A stretch of DNA of 64,000 nucleotides from Phlegmacium glaucopus (taxonomy: Eukaryota > Basidiomycota > Agaricomycetes > Agaricales > Cortinariaceae): assembly GCA_015039465.1 (NCBI GenBank), contig MU129987.1, positions 157,212-221,211 of the forward strand. Direction: 5' to 3'. The notes under the pieces were generated by a model. The model did not search any database. It was not told the DNA's origin and saw only the letters and a program-made list of their open reading frames with translations. The position numbers and the translations under genes were made by a program. Below are positions 23,677 through 35,049 of this stretch, one piece after another. The first letter of the stretch is position 1. Each line of letters begins with the position of its first letter.

Positions 23677-25887
23677 CTAAGATGAGACAGCTGATCTCAG
23701 CAAAGCAGCCCGCTCCTTGTCCCGTGGAATGGTTTTGCATGTAAAGTCTTTGGGGTACATATAGGGTCCAGACTATGTCAGGGAAGGAGGTTCAAGATCG
23801 ACCAAAGGCATAGAGAAGAAGAAAGAGACCACCCCTACCTGGTAGTTGTTGATATCCTCTGCTAAGCGGTTTCCATATTTGACACTGGAGTCTTTCTCAA
23901 ACGAGAAAGCCCAAACGAGCTGCATCACGCTGATTTGCTGAAGATAATACTGTTAAGAAAGGCACCTTACTGTGTAAGCATTAGACTCACTACGAATCGT
24001 TGTCCAAGTTCATAGCCGGGGCACTTGCGCTGTTAAGTGAAAAGCCAAATTTTAACAACTGGGGGCTGAACGATGAACAAACATCGTACCCTTCCTGATC
24101 CAAAGATCCAGTCGCCTCTAAAGTCTGAGGTGTCTGCACCGGGACTGGTACCAAACTCGGATGCGAGGTATCTCTCAGGCTTGAACGTCTCTGCGTCATC
24201 ATATAGTTCTGTTTTTGGTCGATCAGTTCCAACCAAACCTCGAGGTTCCAAAGACAGACAGACTCACCAGGATCACGATTGATCCCCCCTACATAAACGG
24301 TTGTGAGTGAGGTTAAATAGCAGTTTTTGAGTGACTTACATGTATTCGACAAAATAACATCACCCGGCTCAACGGAGTAATTCTCATACTAAGAAAGAGT
24401 GAGCAAATGATTGATCGACATCGCGTAAATGATAAAATCTTACCACGACAGTACCAGTTGCTTTATGGACCGCACCGTACGGGATCAGAGGGCGATAGCG
24501 ATGGTGCTGAGAATAACAACATATATAAACCTCCATTGGTAAAATCAAGCAATGCGACTTACTTCCTTGATCAGGGCATCGAGGTAGGGAAGATCTTTGA
24601 AGTCTTCAGCCACCGGAAGGCGATTGCTGCCCACTACCCGATCCATTTCCTCTTGAGCCCGTTTCTGGCAGGCCTGGAACGTTATGAGGGTATATATAAA
24701 TGACCGCAAAAACATGGCCGAAGTTTCGTATCCCTCCATGAGAGACAAGGCTAGCCCTCTGTGCGGAGATCATGAGCACAATACTCCAAACAAAGTCCAC
24801 TTCTACTTACGAGAGATCCTCTCTTGCCAGTCCAAATTTAACCTGGTTATCGAGTAAATACTCCATATAACATCCATTGCCCATTCCCGCTTTCTGCTTC
24901 TGCTCGCAGTCCTCGAGAAGGGGGTCGAAGAAGTCGTCGTAAGCCTTCCTCGTCCGTTTACAGAGGCTTCCCCAAGGTGCGATGGCCCATGGCAAGTTGT
25001 CCAGGATAAAGTCGGGCCAGCTAGAGTCGATGTTCATGATATTGGTCTGCATGGACGTGAACGCGTGGAATTCCTCAGCGAGACTGTTCTCATATGTAGC
25101 AATAGTCTTTCCGTATACAAGCGAAAGCGAAATAGAGGCAACTGCCTTCGTCAAGTGTTTGACGAGGTCCTATATATAAAAAATCAGCTTCATGAATGAA
25201 TATCAATCGACAGGAGGGGTAGAACCTCTGGTTTATCTAAAAGGTCATAGCAGAATTTCGTGCACTCTGCTTGCTGCGCGGGTAAATGATTGGCAACAGC
25301 CTCTGCCGTGAAGAAGTAATGAAGAGCTTTATTTCCACGCTTCCAATGGTCTGTCTCTATAAAATGAATTGAATACGTGTCTGCGCCCACATGTGAAGGA
25401 TGACTTGCCTATGTCTAGATGTGCGATGAGGACATCTCGAATGACCATGTTCTGTAGAATGACTTGGGGTCGGCCGCCGGTAAGGGCACCATGCTTGTCG
25501 AGAACCTCCTTGACGGCACGCGCGCTTGTGAGAACGATGTTTGTATCTCCTAGTGCCTTGAACTGTCGAGAAAAACAGGGTTAAGTAAACATAGCAGTAG
25601 CAGTAGCGAGTGGCCCAATTGGGAACTTGCGATGTAGATGTCGCCATACTTCCTGGCCCAGTCGGTAAACCTTTAGGACACGCGGTAAGGCTTACAACGG
25701 GTCCTAGATAGCAGACGATTTGGGCTTACTGTAAATATGGGTATTCAAGGCTCCATATATTCTTAGCTTCCGACCAAGATAAGGGAGGTCCTGGAGGCAG
25801 ACGCTGTCTAGGTTTACCCTGTGACAGTTTCCAGGCCAAGACAATAACAAGGAGTGCGGGGCCAGCAGCTTGGAGAGCCGAGACCAT
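23677..25887 (-). CDS. Cytochrome P450 monooxygenase, intact (P450-D)
   Basis: A paralogue of P450-A. The start at 25887 gives MVSALQAAGPALLVIVLAW (membrane anchor) followed by the hinge LPPGPPLSWSEAKN. Further motifs are TDHWKRGNKALHYFF, an I-helix with EGYETS where most P450s have A/G-G-x-E/D-T-T, the K-helix ExxR read across an intron as E-H-H-R, FKPERYL, and the heme loop FGSGRRKCPG with its Cys. The stop is at 23677. Two introns (25563-25630 and 25357-25408) start with GC rather than GT; using GC donors is the only way I found to keep the conserved frame. The acidic residue in the oxygen-binding groove is unusual, but the protein looks functional. It closes the terpenoid-type gene group. 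Confidence 0.9.
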
Positions 25888-26818
25888 GATATAAAAGCTT
25901 CGTGAAAGGAAAGCTGACGATACTGGTACTAGTCTGGTATGAATGCGTAGGAAACGTTTTTGGGTGTTATCTTATGGTAGTTTCAAGCGCTTGGGTAAGT
26001 CAGGTGGGAACTGATAGGACGAGGCTTGAGTGGCCTTCGATAGACGATCACAAGGCCAGGCATGATATGATCTCTGACGATTCGGGGATGAAATAGATTG
26101 TAGATCATGCCCAGTAGTGAAAAACGGTGCGAAAGTGGCGGATCGATATCATAGAATCAAGCAAAGTGGATAATATTGGGATGATAGATGATGGTAGGAA
26201 CATCATTACCAGTTAAATGTCTTCCGCTCCCACGGTAGGGCTTCTCGTCCTATAATTGATAATCAAAGATAAAGATCAGACCCTGTAAAGATAACAATAT
26301 GACAAAAATCAAATACAGCACTCTTGGCTATCAATTCAGTTCCCAGAGGTTTCTCAACTTGGGCAACCACTGAAAACGAGCCGAAACTAGGCAAATTGGG
26401 CACTCCGAAAATTATGTCCGTAGAATTAAAGTGATAAAAATGCGACTGATAGATGGACGCTGGCCGATTTGCATCACAGTATGGGGTGCTACCGCCAAAA
26501 TTTACTTATGGCAATCATTTGTTCTCTATCTAATCTATTCTCCCCATGCCAGATGATTCTCTGTGGTAGCACCACCTCCTACACAAATTCTAGAACTGGG
26601 CTCAAAACAATTGATAATTTGGAAATTTCCACCGAAGGGAGTTGTACCAGCATCCTCACTACAAGTATGCACTGTTTTCAATTTCGCTCAACAAGTCAAA
26701 TCACTGTCAAAATTTGGAATTCTCAAAAATTTACGCTATGCATGTAATCCTAAAAACTTCCCTCCCGACGTGAAAAACAAAAGTGTGCATAACATGGAAG
26801 GACTCGTGGCAGGCCCGT
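25888..26818. other. Intergenic region, no gene seen
   Basis: No exon, RNA or clear repeat was recognised. It separates the P450/terpene region from the thioredoxin-like pair. Confidence 0.45.
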
Positions 26819-28483
26819 TCAAACCGACAGAATCAACTCACGAACAAACAATTCTTTTTCATTGCCAATCGTCAACACCGTCTTCTTCGATCCTTCCATT
26901 AACACTGCCTCGGCATAGAACTTGATGGAGATTGCGTCTGCATGCTGGTGAGAGAAGTGCACGTGAAGCGGGTACTCGGGTTCGAGCCCCTCCTTGCCCG
27001 CCTGCCCGCGGTCTTCCTCGAATGTCCATGTCGCGGTGGGGGTCCGCAAGCCCTGTCCCCTCACACGAGAGCTGGTTTTCAGGGTGTACGACTTATTGTG
27101 TTGCCTGCTGAGGCCGCCCTGGAGCGTTGCACCCTGCGTACCAGCTTGGAAACCCGCGTTAACAACCTGCTCTGCGCCAACTACCACCTCTGTCCCCTCC
27201 CCTTTCTCATCTCGCGGCCATAGGTCGTGAATATTCAGTGAAGTAAGTGTTGTTTGGTCCACATATCGCTGGAAGGTAACGCAAAATATAGCACTGGTGA
27301 ACCGCGCCTTGACGTTGACGTTCACGGAAAACCCCATACCGAACGTAACTTGCAGATCGCCCTTGTTGGGAGAGGGTGTGTGTGCAATGGTGATGGAGAC
27401 ACGTGACTTGTTGCTGATAGCGCACGCAACCTCAATGCCGTCGTCCCCTAGGATAGGGGCAAACATACAGTGGGCTTCCCCATCCTTCCAGTGTCTTGAT
27501 CCTAGCAGATGGTCCCGCCAGCCAGGTTTCATTTTGAGCGCCTTACCGCCGGTGCAGGGAACGAGCACCTCGGCTCTGCAGTGGGAGGGATGGTTGGCCG
27601 GAGTAATTCAAATCGAGACGAGGGATATTACTCACAGTGAGGACGCAACCGACATCTTCGACACCTGCATGAGCAACAATATATTTGAGTACAATAAATC
27701 ACAAGAACATTTTATGCCACGTACAACACTGTCTGTCGATTCTCCAGCCACATTCCGAGTAAGGGTCGAGGCCCCTATACTGCCTATTCGTCTATCAAGC
27801 ATCAACCTCGAATGATCTTTCTCAGAGACGCCGGTTACTTACGAGCTGCTACGCAGATCATTGTACTGTGAATTGTTGGTTATGGTATCAGCAACCCTGG
27901 TGGATCATTAGTAGAATATGGTTGTTTGAAGGGCGCACACCGACCGGCATCCTCGTATAAAAGAATCGATCCACATCTGCAAACTCGAATGAGATATATC
28001 ATTCTTCATCAGTGCTAACGGTATACCTTCAGAGGTTCGTAAGCAGGTTCACGCTCATAGGAACTAAACGCCTTTCCTGCTCGATACGCAATTGTTGTGG
28101 GAAACTAAGGAAAACAATATTCATGTCCATCTACTTCTACAAAGAGGATCGGCTTACACCTATAACGTCTTCTGGTACCTGAAAGCAAGCTAAGATGGAT
28201 AGCAGGCAGACATCAATGTACGCACCACTTGCCAAAGCTTGTCCGAGTCGCAGTCCACCTTGTATATCGGAAGGTCCGCGTACTCCTCTGCATCTGCTGC
28301 AGTCTGGATAGAGAATTTGAGTCGTCGACAACCGGAACACCATGTCGTATAGTAATAAATGATGAAGGGCTTGGGAGAAGAAAACTATTCGGCATGAAGC
28401 TAAGTCAAGGTTCTCGGATGTGGCAACAATTTGCGCACCGCTTTGTGAAATTCTTCTGGGTCATTGATCTCGATGGGTGCCAT
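26819..28483 (-). CDS. Thioredoxin-like domain fused to an uncharacterised beta-rich domain (gene A)
   Basis: The start at 28483 gives MAPIEINDPEEFHKA. An intron then leads to FSSPKPFIIYYYTTWCSGC, a thioredoxin first half with CxxC active site (CSGC). It is followed by LKFSIQTAADAEEYADLPIYKVDCDSDKLWQ (shown as two runs: LKFSIQTAADAEEYAD, then LPIYKVDCDSDKLWQ) and a cis-proline strand, FPTTIAYRAGKAF. The last large exon (27568 to the stop at 26819) encodes about 250 residues with alternating strands, including SAIFCVTFQRYV, TATWTFEEDRGQ and SIKFYAEAVLMEG. I do not recognise this C-terminal domain. The gene at 28925-30287 has the same two-part layout and the same key phrases, so they are diverged paralogues transcribed away from each other. 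The thioredoxin part suggests thiol-disulfide chemistry; the C-terminal role is unknown. Confidence 0.75.
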
Positions 28484-28546
28484 GATCAAAGGGACAGAAC
28501 CTAGGATGTCTGTCTGACGGTGGGTATTAAAGGCTGAGAATATTAT

Positions 28547-28790
28547 ATTCACGAGGCCATGCACATGGGAGTCACACCCATCCCGATATCATCTTGTGAT
28601 CGATAACTAGAAACATGAGGAATTGCAGGAAGCGCCTGTGCGTTTAACGGTGGGGATTTTGAGTTGTGGAGGGTCGGGAACGTTGTATACGTGAGGCCAT
28701 CCAAGTCACGGCCATCCCGATATCATCCTGAAATCGATAACCAGAAGAAGCACCTCTGCGTGGGGAAAGCCCATCGATAAGCGCATGCAG
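28547..28790. repeat. Imperfect direct repeat in the shared promoter of the thioredoxin-like pair
   Basis: Two copies, about 138 bp apart, share gaggccat, cccatcccgatatcatc, atcgataac(t/c)agaa and a GAAGCrCCTsTGCG block. They lie in the 440-bp gap between the two divergent start codons, so they may hold regulatory sites for one or both genes. Confidence 0.65.
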
Positions 28791-28924
28791 GAAAACATGA
28801 GGTGGCTGTGTGCGGACCCAGGTTTTCACAGTCACCTCGTGTTTTCCTTCATTTGCAATTGCTGGTATATCAAGGTTATCTCAACCTCGAATCCCATGTT
28901 CTCAAGCCGCAGTGTTGGAAGAAT

Positions 28925-30287
28925 ATGAGGCTCAAAGAGATCACCAACTTTCAACAATTTCGTGAGGTCAGTTCGATGTCGCACTCTTGAGACATTAACG
29001 AACATCATCCGTACCCAGGTGTCCGACCATGAAAAAGCTATTGTCTACTGTTATCTTGAGTCATGTCCGCAATGCAGGGAGATGTCCCCCATCTTCCAAC
29101 ACACCGCGAATTTGGAAATCTTCGAGAAGATTGCGTTTTTCATGGTCAATGGTGCCAAAGTCGATGTGCGTTTGTCCAGGCTTCTATTGCTACAGAAACA
29201 TGATTGGGCTTTTGCAATACTAGGGAGCAAAGAATAGAATGGGAGCAAACTCGGTGAGTCCATTTGGTATCGCTGCCACCGAGCTCCTGACGGTCCTTTA
29301 GTATCCACATATCAGCGTCTTCCAGAACGGAAAGCCAATTCATGAAATACGAGGAGTGACTTTCGAATTGGAGGCAAGCCAAATATGTCATGCTTTTTGG
29401 TCTCGGTTGACCCCGTTCGACAGAGTGAAGTCCAGCAGGCCTTTGACCGGTGCGTGGAGTGACTGGATTGAAACCTGTCGTCTTACCTAGGATGTTGCAG
29501 CATCGCCCGATTCAATGAAACGCCACCCCTTCCTGCCGAAACCCCCTTGAGTCAAACTACCGGTCTTTTTTGCAACGGACAACCCACAGAACGCACCAAC
29601 ATCTTATTCGACTTCATGTTTCGCCGCCGAAATAAACTCGTTCGAGATTGGGAGCCTGGCTGCACTTTTAAACCTGACTCAAAGGACAACGGTCTTATTA
29701 TCGGCGACGCGAAAGAAGGTCGTTCCTATTTCCGCATCACTATGTGGACTGCGTTTCCCGACGAGTCGGAAAAGATTTTCTTTTCGGTGGATTTCATGCC
29801 TATTGATCATTCTCGCTTCGAGACTGCGATTTTCTCTGTATCCTTTGAAGAGATCGAGATCCGCGATGGATCCGTGAACTTGAAGGATGAGCCAATCAGG
29901 ATACGGGATGTCTTTCCGGCCTCTAAGGATGGGATGTCGGAGAAGGCGCTCTTGGAGGAAGGCATGCTGATTCACGCTAAAGCAGAAGATGATGCGTCCC
30001 TGTCCACCACGGCCTATTCTACAACCCAGAACGTCTCTACCACGGATATTCACGGAATCGGTATTTACAGCTCCACTGCAAGGTGGACATTCAGCCAAGA
30101 CGTGACTCTGGAACCCAAGCGTGGACTTGATGCGTCAAACACGGTCTTCCTAGTCCTCCCACGGAAGACGGAGATGGTTTTGATGAAGTTTTGGGCCGAG
30201 GCTGTATTGTTACGAAAGGGGGGAAGTCGAGTGCATCTGAAAATTGGCTCTGAGCATGATTGTTACGAGAGGATTCTAGATATCTGA
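28925..30287 (+). CDS. Thioredoxin-like domain fused to an uncharacterised beta-rich domain (gene B)
   Basis: Six exons (28925-28966, 29019-29165, 29224-29253, 29302-29373, 29424-29449, 29501-30287) splice into 367 residues with all phases consistent. The N-terminal part has a thioredoxin-like strand with the active site CPQC (IVYCYLESCPQCREMSP), and a cis-proline strand YPHISVFQNGKPIHEIRG. The C-terminal 260 residues match the last exon of the divergent gene at 26819-28483 in phrases such as ETAIFSVSFEEIEI, TARWTFSQDV and LMKFWAEAVLLRKGG. The intron at 29374-29423 starts with GC. The function of the C-terminal domain is unknown; pairing with a redox domain suggests a sensor or a redox-tethered binding role, which is inference only. 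Confidence 0.8.
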
Positions 30288-30580
30288 CCAGTCTGTTAAT
30301 AGTTGCTCGATTCTGAATGTTATGGCCTGTAGCGAAATTGTAAACAGTTTAAGATCCTAGCAAAATGATATGTGTCTCTTCCCGGAAGCCTGCAAATCGC
30401 CATCCTTCAGTCGCGTTGTGAACATGGGAGCGGGATTACAAATGGATGGCGACGATTACTTACATTCATTAACGAGGCCCTTTTCTGCTTCCGAGACACC
30501 ATCCATATCGTCATCTACCCTTTCGAACCCATAGTCAGTCGTAAATTTCAGTCCAAAGGCGTGAATCACCCATTACATTC

Positions 30581-31360
30581 CTAATAGTTTACAAACATCT
30601 TGAATGCTTCGTAGGAAGCGAGAATAGTTGCCCTATTGTCTAGTGGTTTCATGCCCTCACTCAAACGACGATCAGGGCGAGCAATTTCAGGGAGATACGC
30701 ATGCACGACAGTGGGTGTAGTAGGATAGAGGCCGAGTGCAACACTTTGAGCGAGTTGGGTAGTGACAGGGACCTTGTAGAACATGGGAGATGTGCCTGTC
30801 AAGGTAATTCCTGGAATCACCTTGTGAAGGATGGATTCCTGGCCAAGGACACGCGTTCGCCGGTAGTTGTTTGTCTGAAATGCAGCAATCGCATTGGCAA
30901 TCAACTGCGGCTCCGGATCCTTCGGCTCTTTGTGTCGTTTGTCCTCCTGAACGAGGAGCAGAATATTATCCGAATCCACGATACAAACATCGGTTTTTGC
31001 ATGGCATTCCTGTCCACAAATGACAAGCCGAATATCTGCGCGCGTGCGTGTCATCCTGGTTCGCGGCACATAGTCTAATAACGTCAGCAAATGGACGGCG
31101 AAATCGTCCACTGCGGACTCCTCTGCAGGGACAGGATTCGTTGCCAAATCCATGTAGCGCAAGAGTTTATAATTCGCATCGTTCACCATATCTTCAGCAG
31201 CAACATTGTTCATGAGTTCACTAGCGACAGCTGGTTGTGGTAGAGGGTTGACACCAAAGAAGGTGGCCGCGTCCTGCAATTCGACGACTATGTTATACGC
31301 ATAGAGTTCGATTTGACTCCAGTCACTTCCTGATTTCGCTGTACGCAAGAGATTGGCCAT
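30581..31360 (-). CDS. Putative PD-(D/E)XK nuclease-fold protein (copy 1)
   Basis: One exon of 259 residues, a type of hypothetical protein that I know as multicopy in Agaricomycetes. The central part reads KTDVCIVD (Asp124) followed by LLLVQEDKR (Glu139-x-Lys141), which fits the D...ExK core of PD-(D/E)XK nucleases and their inactive relatives. An acidic helix (EESAVDDF, residues 80-87) precedes it. It has a paralogue at 43844-44683 with the same start (MANL-R-AKSGSDW) and the same end (EGMKPLDNR). There is no signal peptide. The nuclease assignment is an inference from the motif pattern; a DNA-binding or repair role is possible but not shown. Confidence 0.7.
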   Translation of the reverse strand: MANLLRTAKSGSDWSQIELYAYNIVVELQDAATFFGVNPLPQPAVASELMNNVAAEDMVNDANYKLLRYMDLATNPVPAEESAVDDFAVHLLTLLDYVPRTRMTRTRADIRLVICGQECHAKTDVCIVDSDNILLLVQEDKRHKEPKDPEPQLIANAIAAFQTNNYRRTRVLGQESILHKVIPGITLTGTSPMFYKVPVTTQLAQSVALGLYPTTPTVVHAYLPEIARPDRRLSEGMKPLDNRATILASYEAFKMFVNY

Positions 31361-33642
31361 CCTAAAGTGAGATGGTTCAAAAAGGGGGGCTGGCGAAACA
31401 GATAGAGAACTGTCAGTTCAGCTGTGCAAAACGCGTGACGTCACAGACCTGGTCACCTTTGCTTCAAGCGCACCTGCATTTTCTCGTCTCGCTCTCGCGT
31501 GCAAACACAAAAGTGTAGTTCTTTCCATTACTCACAATATGTTTTTTATTCACCTAGTCATCTTACCCTTCGTATAGGCGAGTACACCGTCGTTTTGGCT
31601 CACATTTTCGCATACAAACGCTGTAACCCTTTGTGTAGAGACACAAGGGGTTGAGGCGTCGACGAGACAAATGTTCAACGTTCAAGCCCAATGCAGCTGG
31701 GAACTATCTAAACACCCTCCACTCATCCTCCCACCAGTGAAGATGGAGGAGGCTTCTTCCACGAAACGGCAAAATAACGGCTGCCGATAACATAGTTCAA
31801 AACCCAGGACTCTCACCTTTTCCTCCCTCATACCTTCTCCTTACAACAAACAGCTAGTACCAGACGACGCCCAGCCCACAACAGGTCGTTTCTTCGACGC
31901 TTCGGCATGATCGACACCACAGCCGATGATGACAAGCGTTAACGCGTTAACGTTCAACGTTCAGGCCTCACACCTCAGGACTTCTCGTAGTCCAGATTCC
32001 TACGAGAACCACTTAGTGTCCGCCAATCGTCACCTTCACTCACACCATCCCATCTCAGACCCACAATGTTCACCCCTCTTCCCCAACCTAAACACTAGAT
32101 GTCGTTTCTTCTGACTATTCGTCGCTTTTCCCCTCCTCTTCCCGCCACTCTAGCCATTGGTCTGGGCAGGCAAACATCTACAAACTCTTACCGCCTCGCT
32201 GGCGATGACGATAAACGGAAAGGCCTCAAGTTCGGCACCCACGATAGTGACCCCTCATTCAGCTCATTCTCAATGTCCTTTAATGTTGAATCCAACTATG
32301 GCTTATCCCACCGTAACTCTGCTTTTCCAACCGTTCCCGTGGGCTTGTGGCGTATACCTACGATCCTGTGCTGGTGAGCTGGAGCTCAAAGATCCTCTCA
32401 GTGACCGTTTTGCAAATCAAGGAAACTCAGCATTATGGGGCGTTCAACGTGACAATCCGCATTGCGCTGGCCCCGGGTCTACTCTGCTCCTTCGTCTTGC
32501 ACATTCCACTGGAATTAGGCCGGAGAAGCTGCGGGTTTTGATGCTGGTTGTATGCTGGGCCTGGAAAATTTGGATTTGTTGAGCTTGAGAAGGAGTTTAG
32601 AGGGCTTGACAGACAACAGAGGTTTTGGTGAACGGAAGAGGAGAGGTGGTGAAAGGAAGGAAAAATACGGAATTCCATGGCTCGTACGTACCGGACAGGA
32701 GAACGCGGACCCAGAGGAGCAATGAAGCCAGTGCAAGTCTTTACCTCGTCTGTTCAATGTTTGAGGCAACCAGGAGAGGGATAAAGAGAAAGACCGTGCC
32801 CATCCTACGCCACTGTACCGCCCGCGTCATTCGAGTGACGTGGGGGTCAAATGGCGCGTTCCTGTGTCAAATCCCAAGCTGGTGGTGGCAACAATGATGG
32901 GAGAAATGGCAGCGCACCAACCGATTCTATGAATTTCCCAACGTCAATGCTCCTGATAACACCTTATTTCCTAAAGTCTCTATCGGCTGCCGAAATGGGC
33001 CTCCTGAAGGCGACAATGTGGAGAAGAATGCTGGGGTGGACGTGAGTGATAGCGATTCAGATTTCTCTTGGGTGGAGGTGATTCACAGTTGGATAACGGA
33101 GGTACAGAGTGAGGCGGAAGATACTGGGGGTGAAATAAGTCTCCACATCGGGAAGCTCGTTCTGGTTTATGACGAATCATTGCAATCCCTGGATACCAAT
33201 AATTTCTTGGATCTTTTTTTGTCTGGGTTGGAAAAAAAGAGTGCACATATTGTCGTAGACTGTCCACCTCCTTGCTAGTATTCATAAACTACCCAAAAAG
33301 AAACCTACTCTTCACCACACTGAACTTGAACCACAACTATTGCTTGGTCTATGTATGGCAATGGCGACGATCACATCTCTCTTGTCAATCACTCAAGTAA
33401 TCCATAGAGTACAACAACAAGATCACATTCCTACCCACACCCTCGTTCTCTGGAGGATCTCTATTAGTCGACAGGAAGCTCTCAAGAAACACGAGTTCAT
33501 TGATGAATTATCGTTCTCAGTGGTGGCAGTATTTTCTGATATCCCAGATCGAATGAATCTAGATTTATATAAACTACACAAATCATCTCGACATGGACAA
33601 AGTAATTCAGGATCACAAGTAGATACAAATAGTCGTCTTATG
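31361..33642. other. Intergenic region with short unassigned frames
   Basis: Several 60-140-residue frames are present (for example 32157-32582 and 33018-33278 on the plus strand) but none shows a family motif. The frame at 33018-33278 is acidic and slightly coding-like. Phrases such as aacgttcaacgttca recur near 31670 and 31950. I cannot support a gene here. Confidence 0.35.
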
Positions 33643-34782
33643 CTACCTACCATCGAATACTTTCAATAACCGATCCGCAAAGACTTGATGAGCAGCGCCT
33701 GAAAGATGAATGTAATCTTCCCAAATGTCTTGACCTTCATCGTTGTCATCGTCGAGGTTGTTGCCGCTTCCAGAGGAATTCGACAATCCGAATGCTTCTG
33801 GATGGTCAAGGATATCTGAGATAATGCGGTGCGCGGACACTACAAACACTGAAGCCATTGATGCTGAGTTTGCAAATGACGTAGCTTGCTCGAGGAGCTG
33901 CATATTCCAGGTATCGTATCGTTCTGCATCTATGTTCATAAGGATACCTGCATTCCAGTTATGAGTAGGAGAATCATGGAAATACATGTAATCGTACCTC
34001 CAGGAGCCCGCTGCATAGGCGGTATATCAATTAACAGAAATGATCTGGCCTTCCATTTGATGTAAAGATCATGCATAGCATCGAAAATTTGTTCAACAAT
34101 GGGTTCTAATTCATCAGCGTCTGTGTGACTGAGTGGAGTCGAATACAACTAGTGAGCCGTTGTCGAGAGGAGACAGGCTTGAGCCTCGCGTACCCACAGT
34201 CATTGATACCCATCCAGAAAACTAGAAGTCATCACATCATTTGAGTTCATAAATGCGCCAGAGACGGATACAATAGCTCACTAAATAGGGCTTTATCGCT
34301 ATTTTCGAGGGATTTGGCAGTAGGAAACTTGCTAAATAAGTGTCCCATTTGGGAGCTGAGGTCGTTCTCGACAGTATCGCCTGCTTTTGCAAAATTATGG
34401 ACGCACGGTGGCCCTTCTGTGGAGGGAATGCGTTTTTGAAGACGACCTATCTATACGAGACGTCAGGGTAGAGTCAAGGAATGAAAGATGGAGCAGACCC
34501 AGGTGGTCTCTGTCTCTGAGGAGTATGAATCACCGCTGAAAAAAAGTTCTCATTATTTACAGGAGGTTTAGGAGTAACATTATTTAATAGGAACGAGACG
34601 CACAATACAAGAATATGTCGAAAATTATCCCATTTTGGAGGTTGAGCGTCTGTACGATCAGGGAGCAAAAGTAAGGCAGGATCAATTGCGCTGGAAGATG
34701 AGGATGGGAGTGTTGTAGTACGCTTCGCTACACGCACGTCCTTTTCTGGAGAACGGCTGGCTTTTCTTTTGCCAGTGCACAT
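33643..34782 (-). CDS. SGNH/GDSL-family hydrolase
   Basis: A serine esterase or lipase of the SGNH fold. Spliced motifs appear in the right order. Block I HILVFGDSYSS carries the catalytic Ser and is formed across an intron (donor gtgcgt, acceptor tttcag). Block II is AKAGDTVEND, block III IFWMGINDCG carries the Asn, and block V EDYIHLSGAAHQ carries the Asp-x-x-His. SFLLIDIPPMQRAPGG is typical of the fungal CE16-like group. The start at 34782 gives a basic N-terminus (MCTGKRKASRSPEKDVRVAKR) and no signal peptide, so this family member is probably intracellular, unlike the secreted acetylesterases. All catalytic residues are kept. The start is less certain than the core. Confidence 0.8.
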
Positions 34783-35049
34783 TGTGCTGTCACTAAGTAA
34801 GTGATGCGCACAGATATATATATATTTATGTAATTTGAATTTATCTACAATTATCAACATATTTTTATAACGATTAACCTGCATGTCAAGTTGGCGAATT
34901 TCGAGGGAGCCTCTGTCCTTCCTCCCCTTCATTTCTTCAAAACCTTTGCTGTCACGTATCACCTCGGAAGCTCACAAAGGGCGCGCGACATTGCCGTGCT
35001 GTGGTGAGACCTAAAATCGGAGTTAGAGAATTGCAGAACAGTCGGATCC

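Noticed and set aside
26942..27223. Plus-strand frames of 78-172 residues at 26942-27815
   Set aside because: They lie opposite the last exon of the minus-strand thioredoxin-like gene A and show no motif.
34474..34962. Apparent loss of the GDS motif in the SGNH hydrolase (reads HILVLCVSF in the continuous frame)
   Set aside because: A GT-AG intron (gtgcgt to tttcag) joins HILVF to GDSYSS in phase, so block I is intact.
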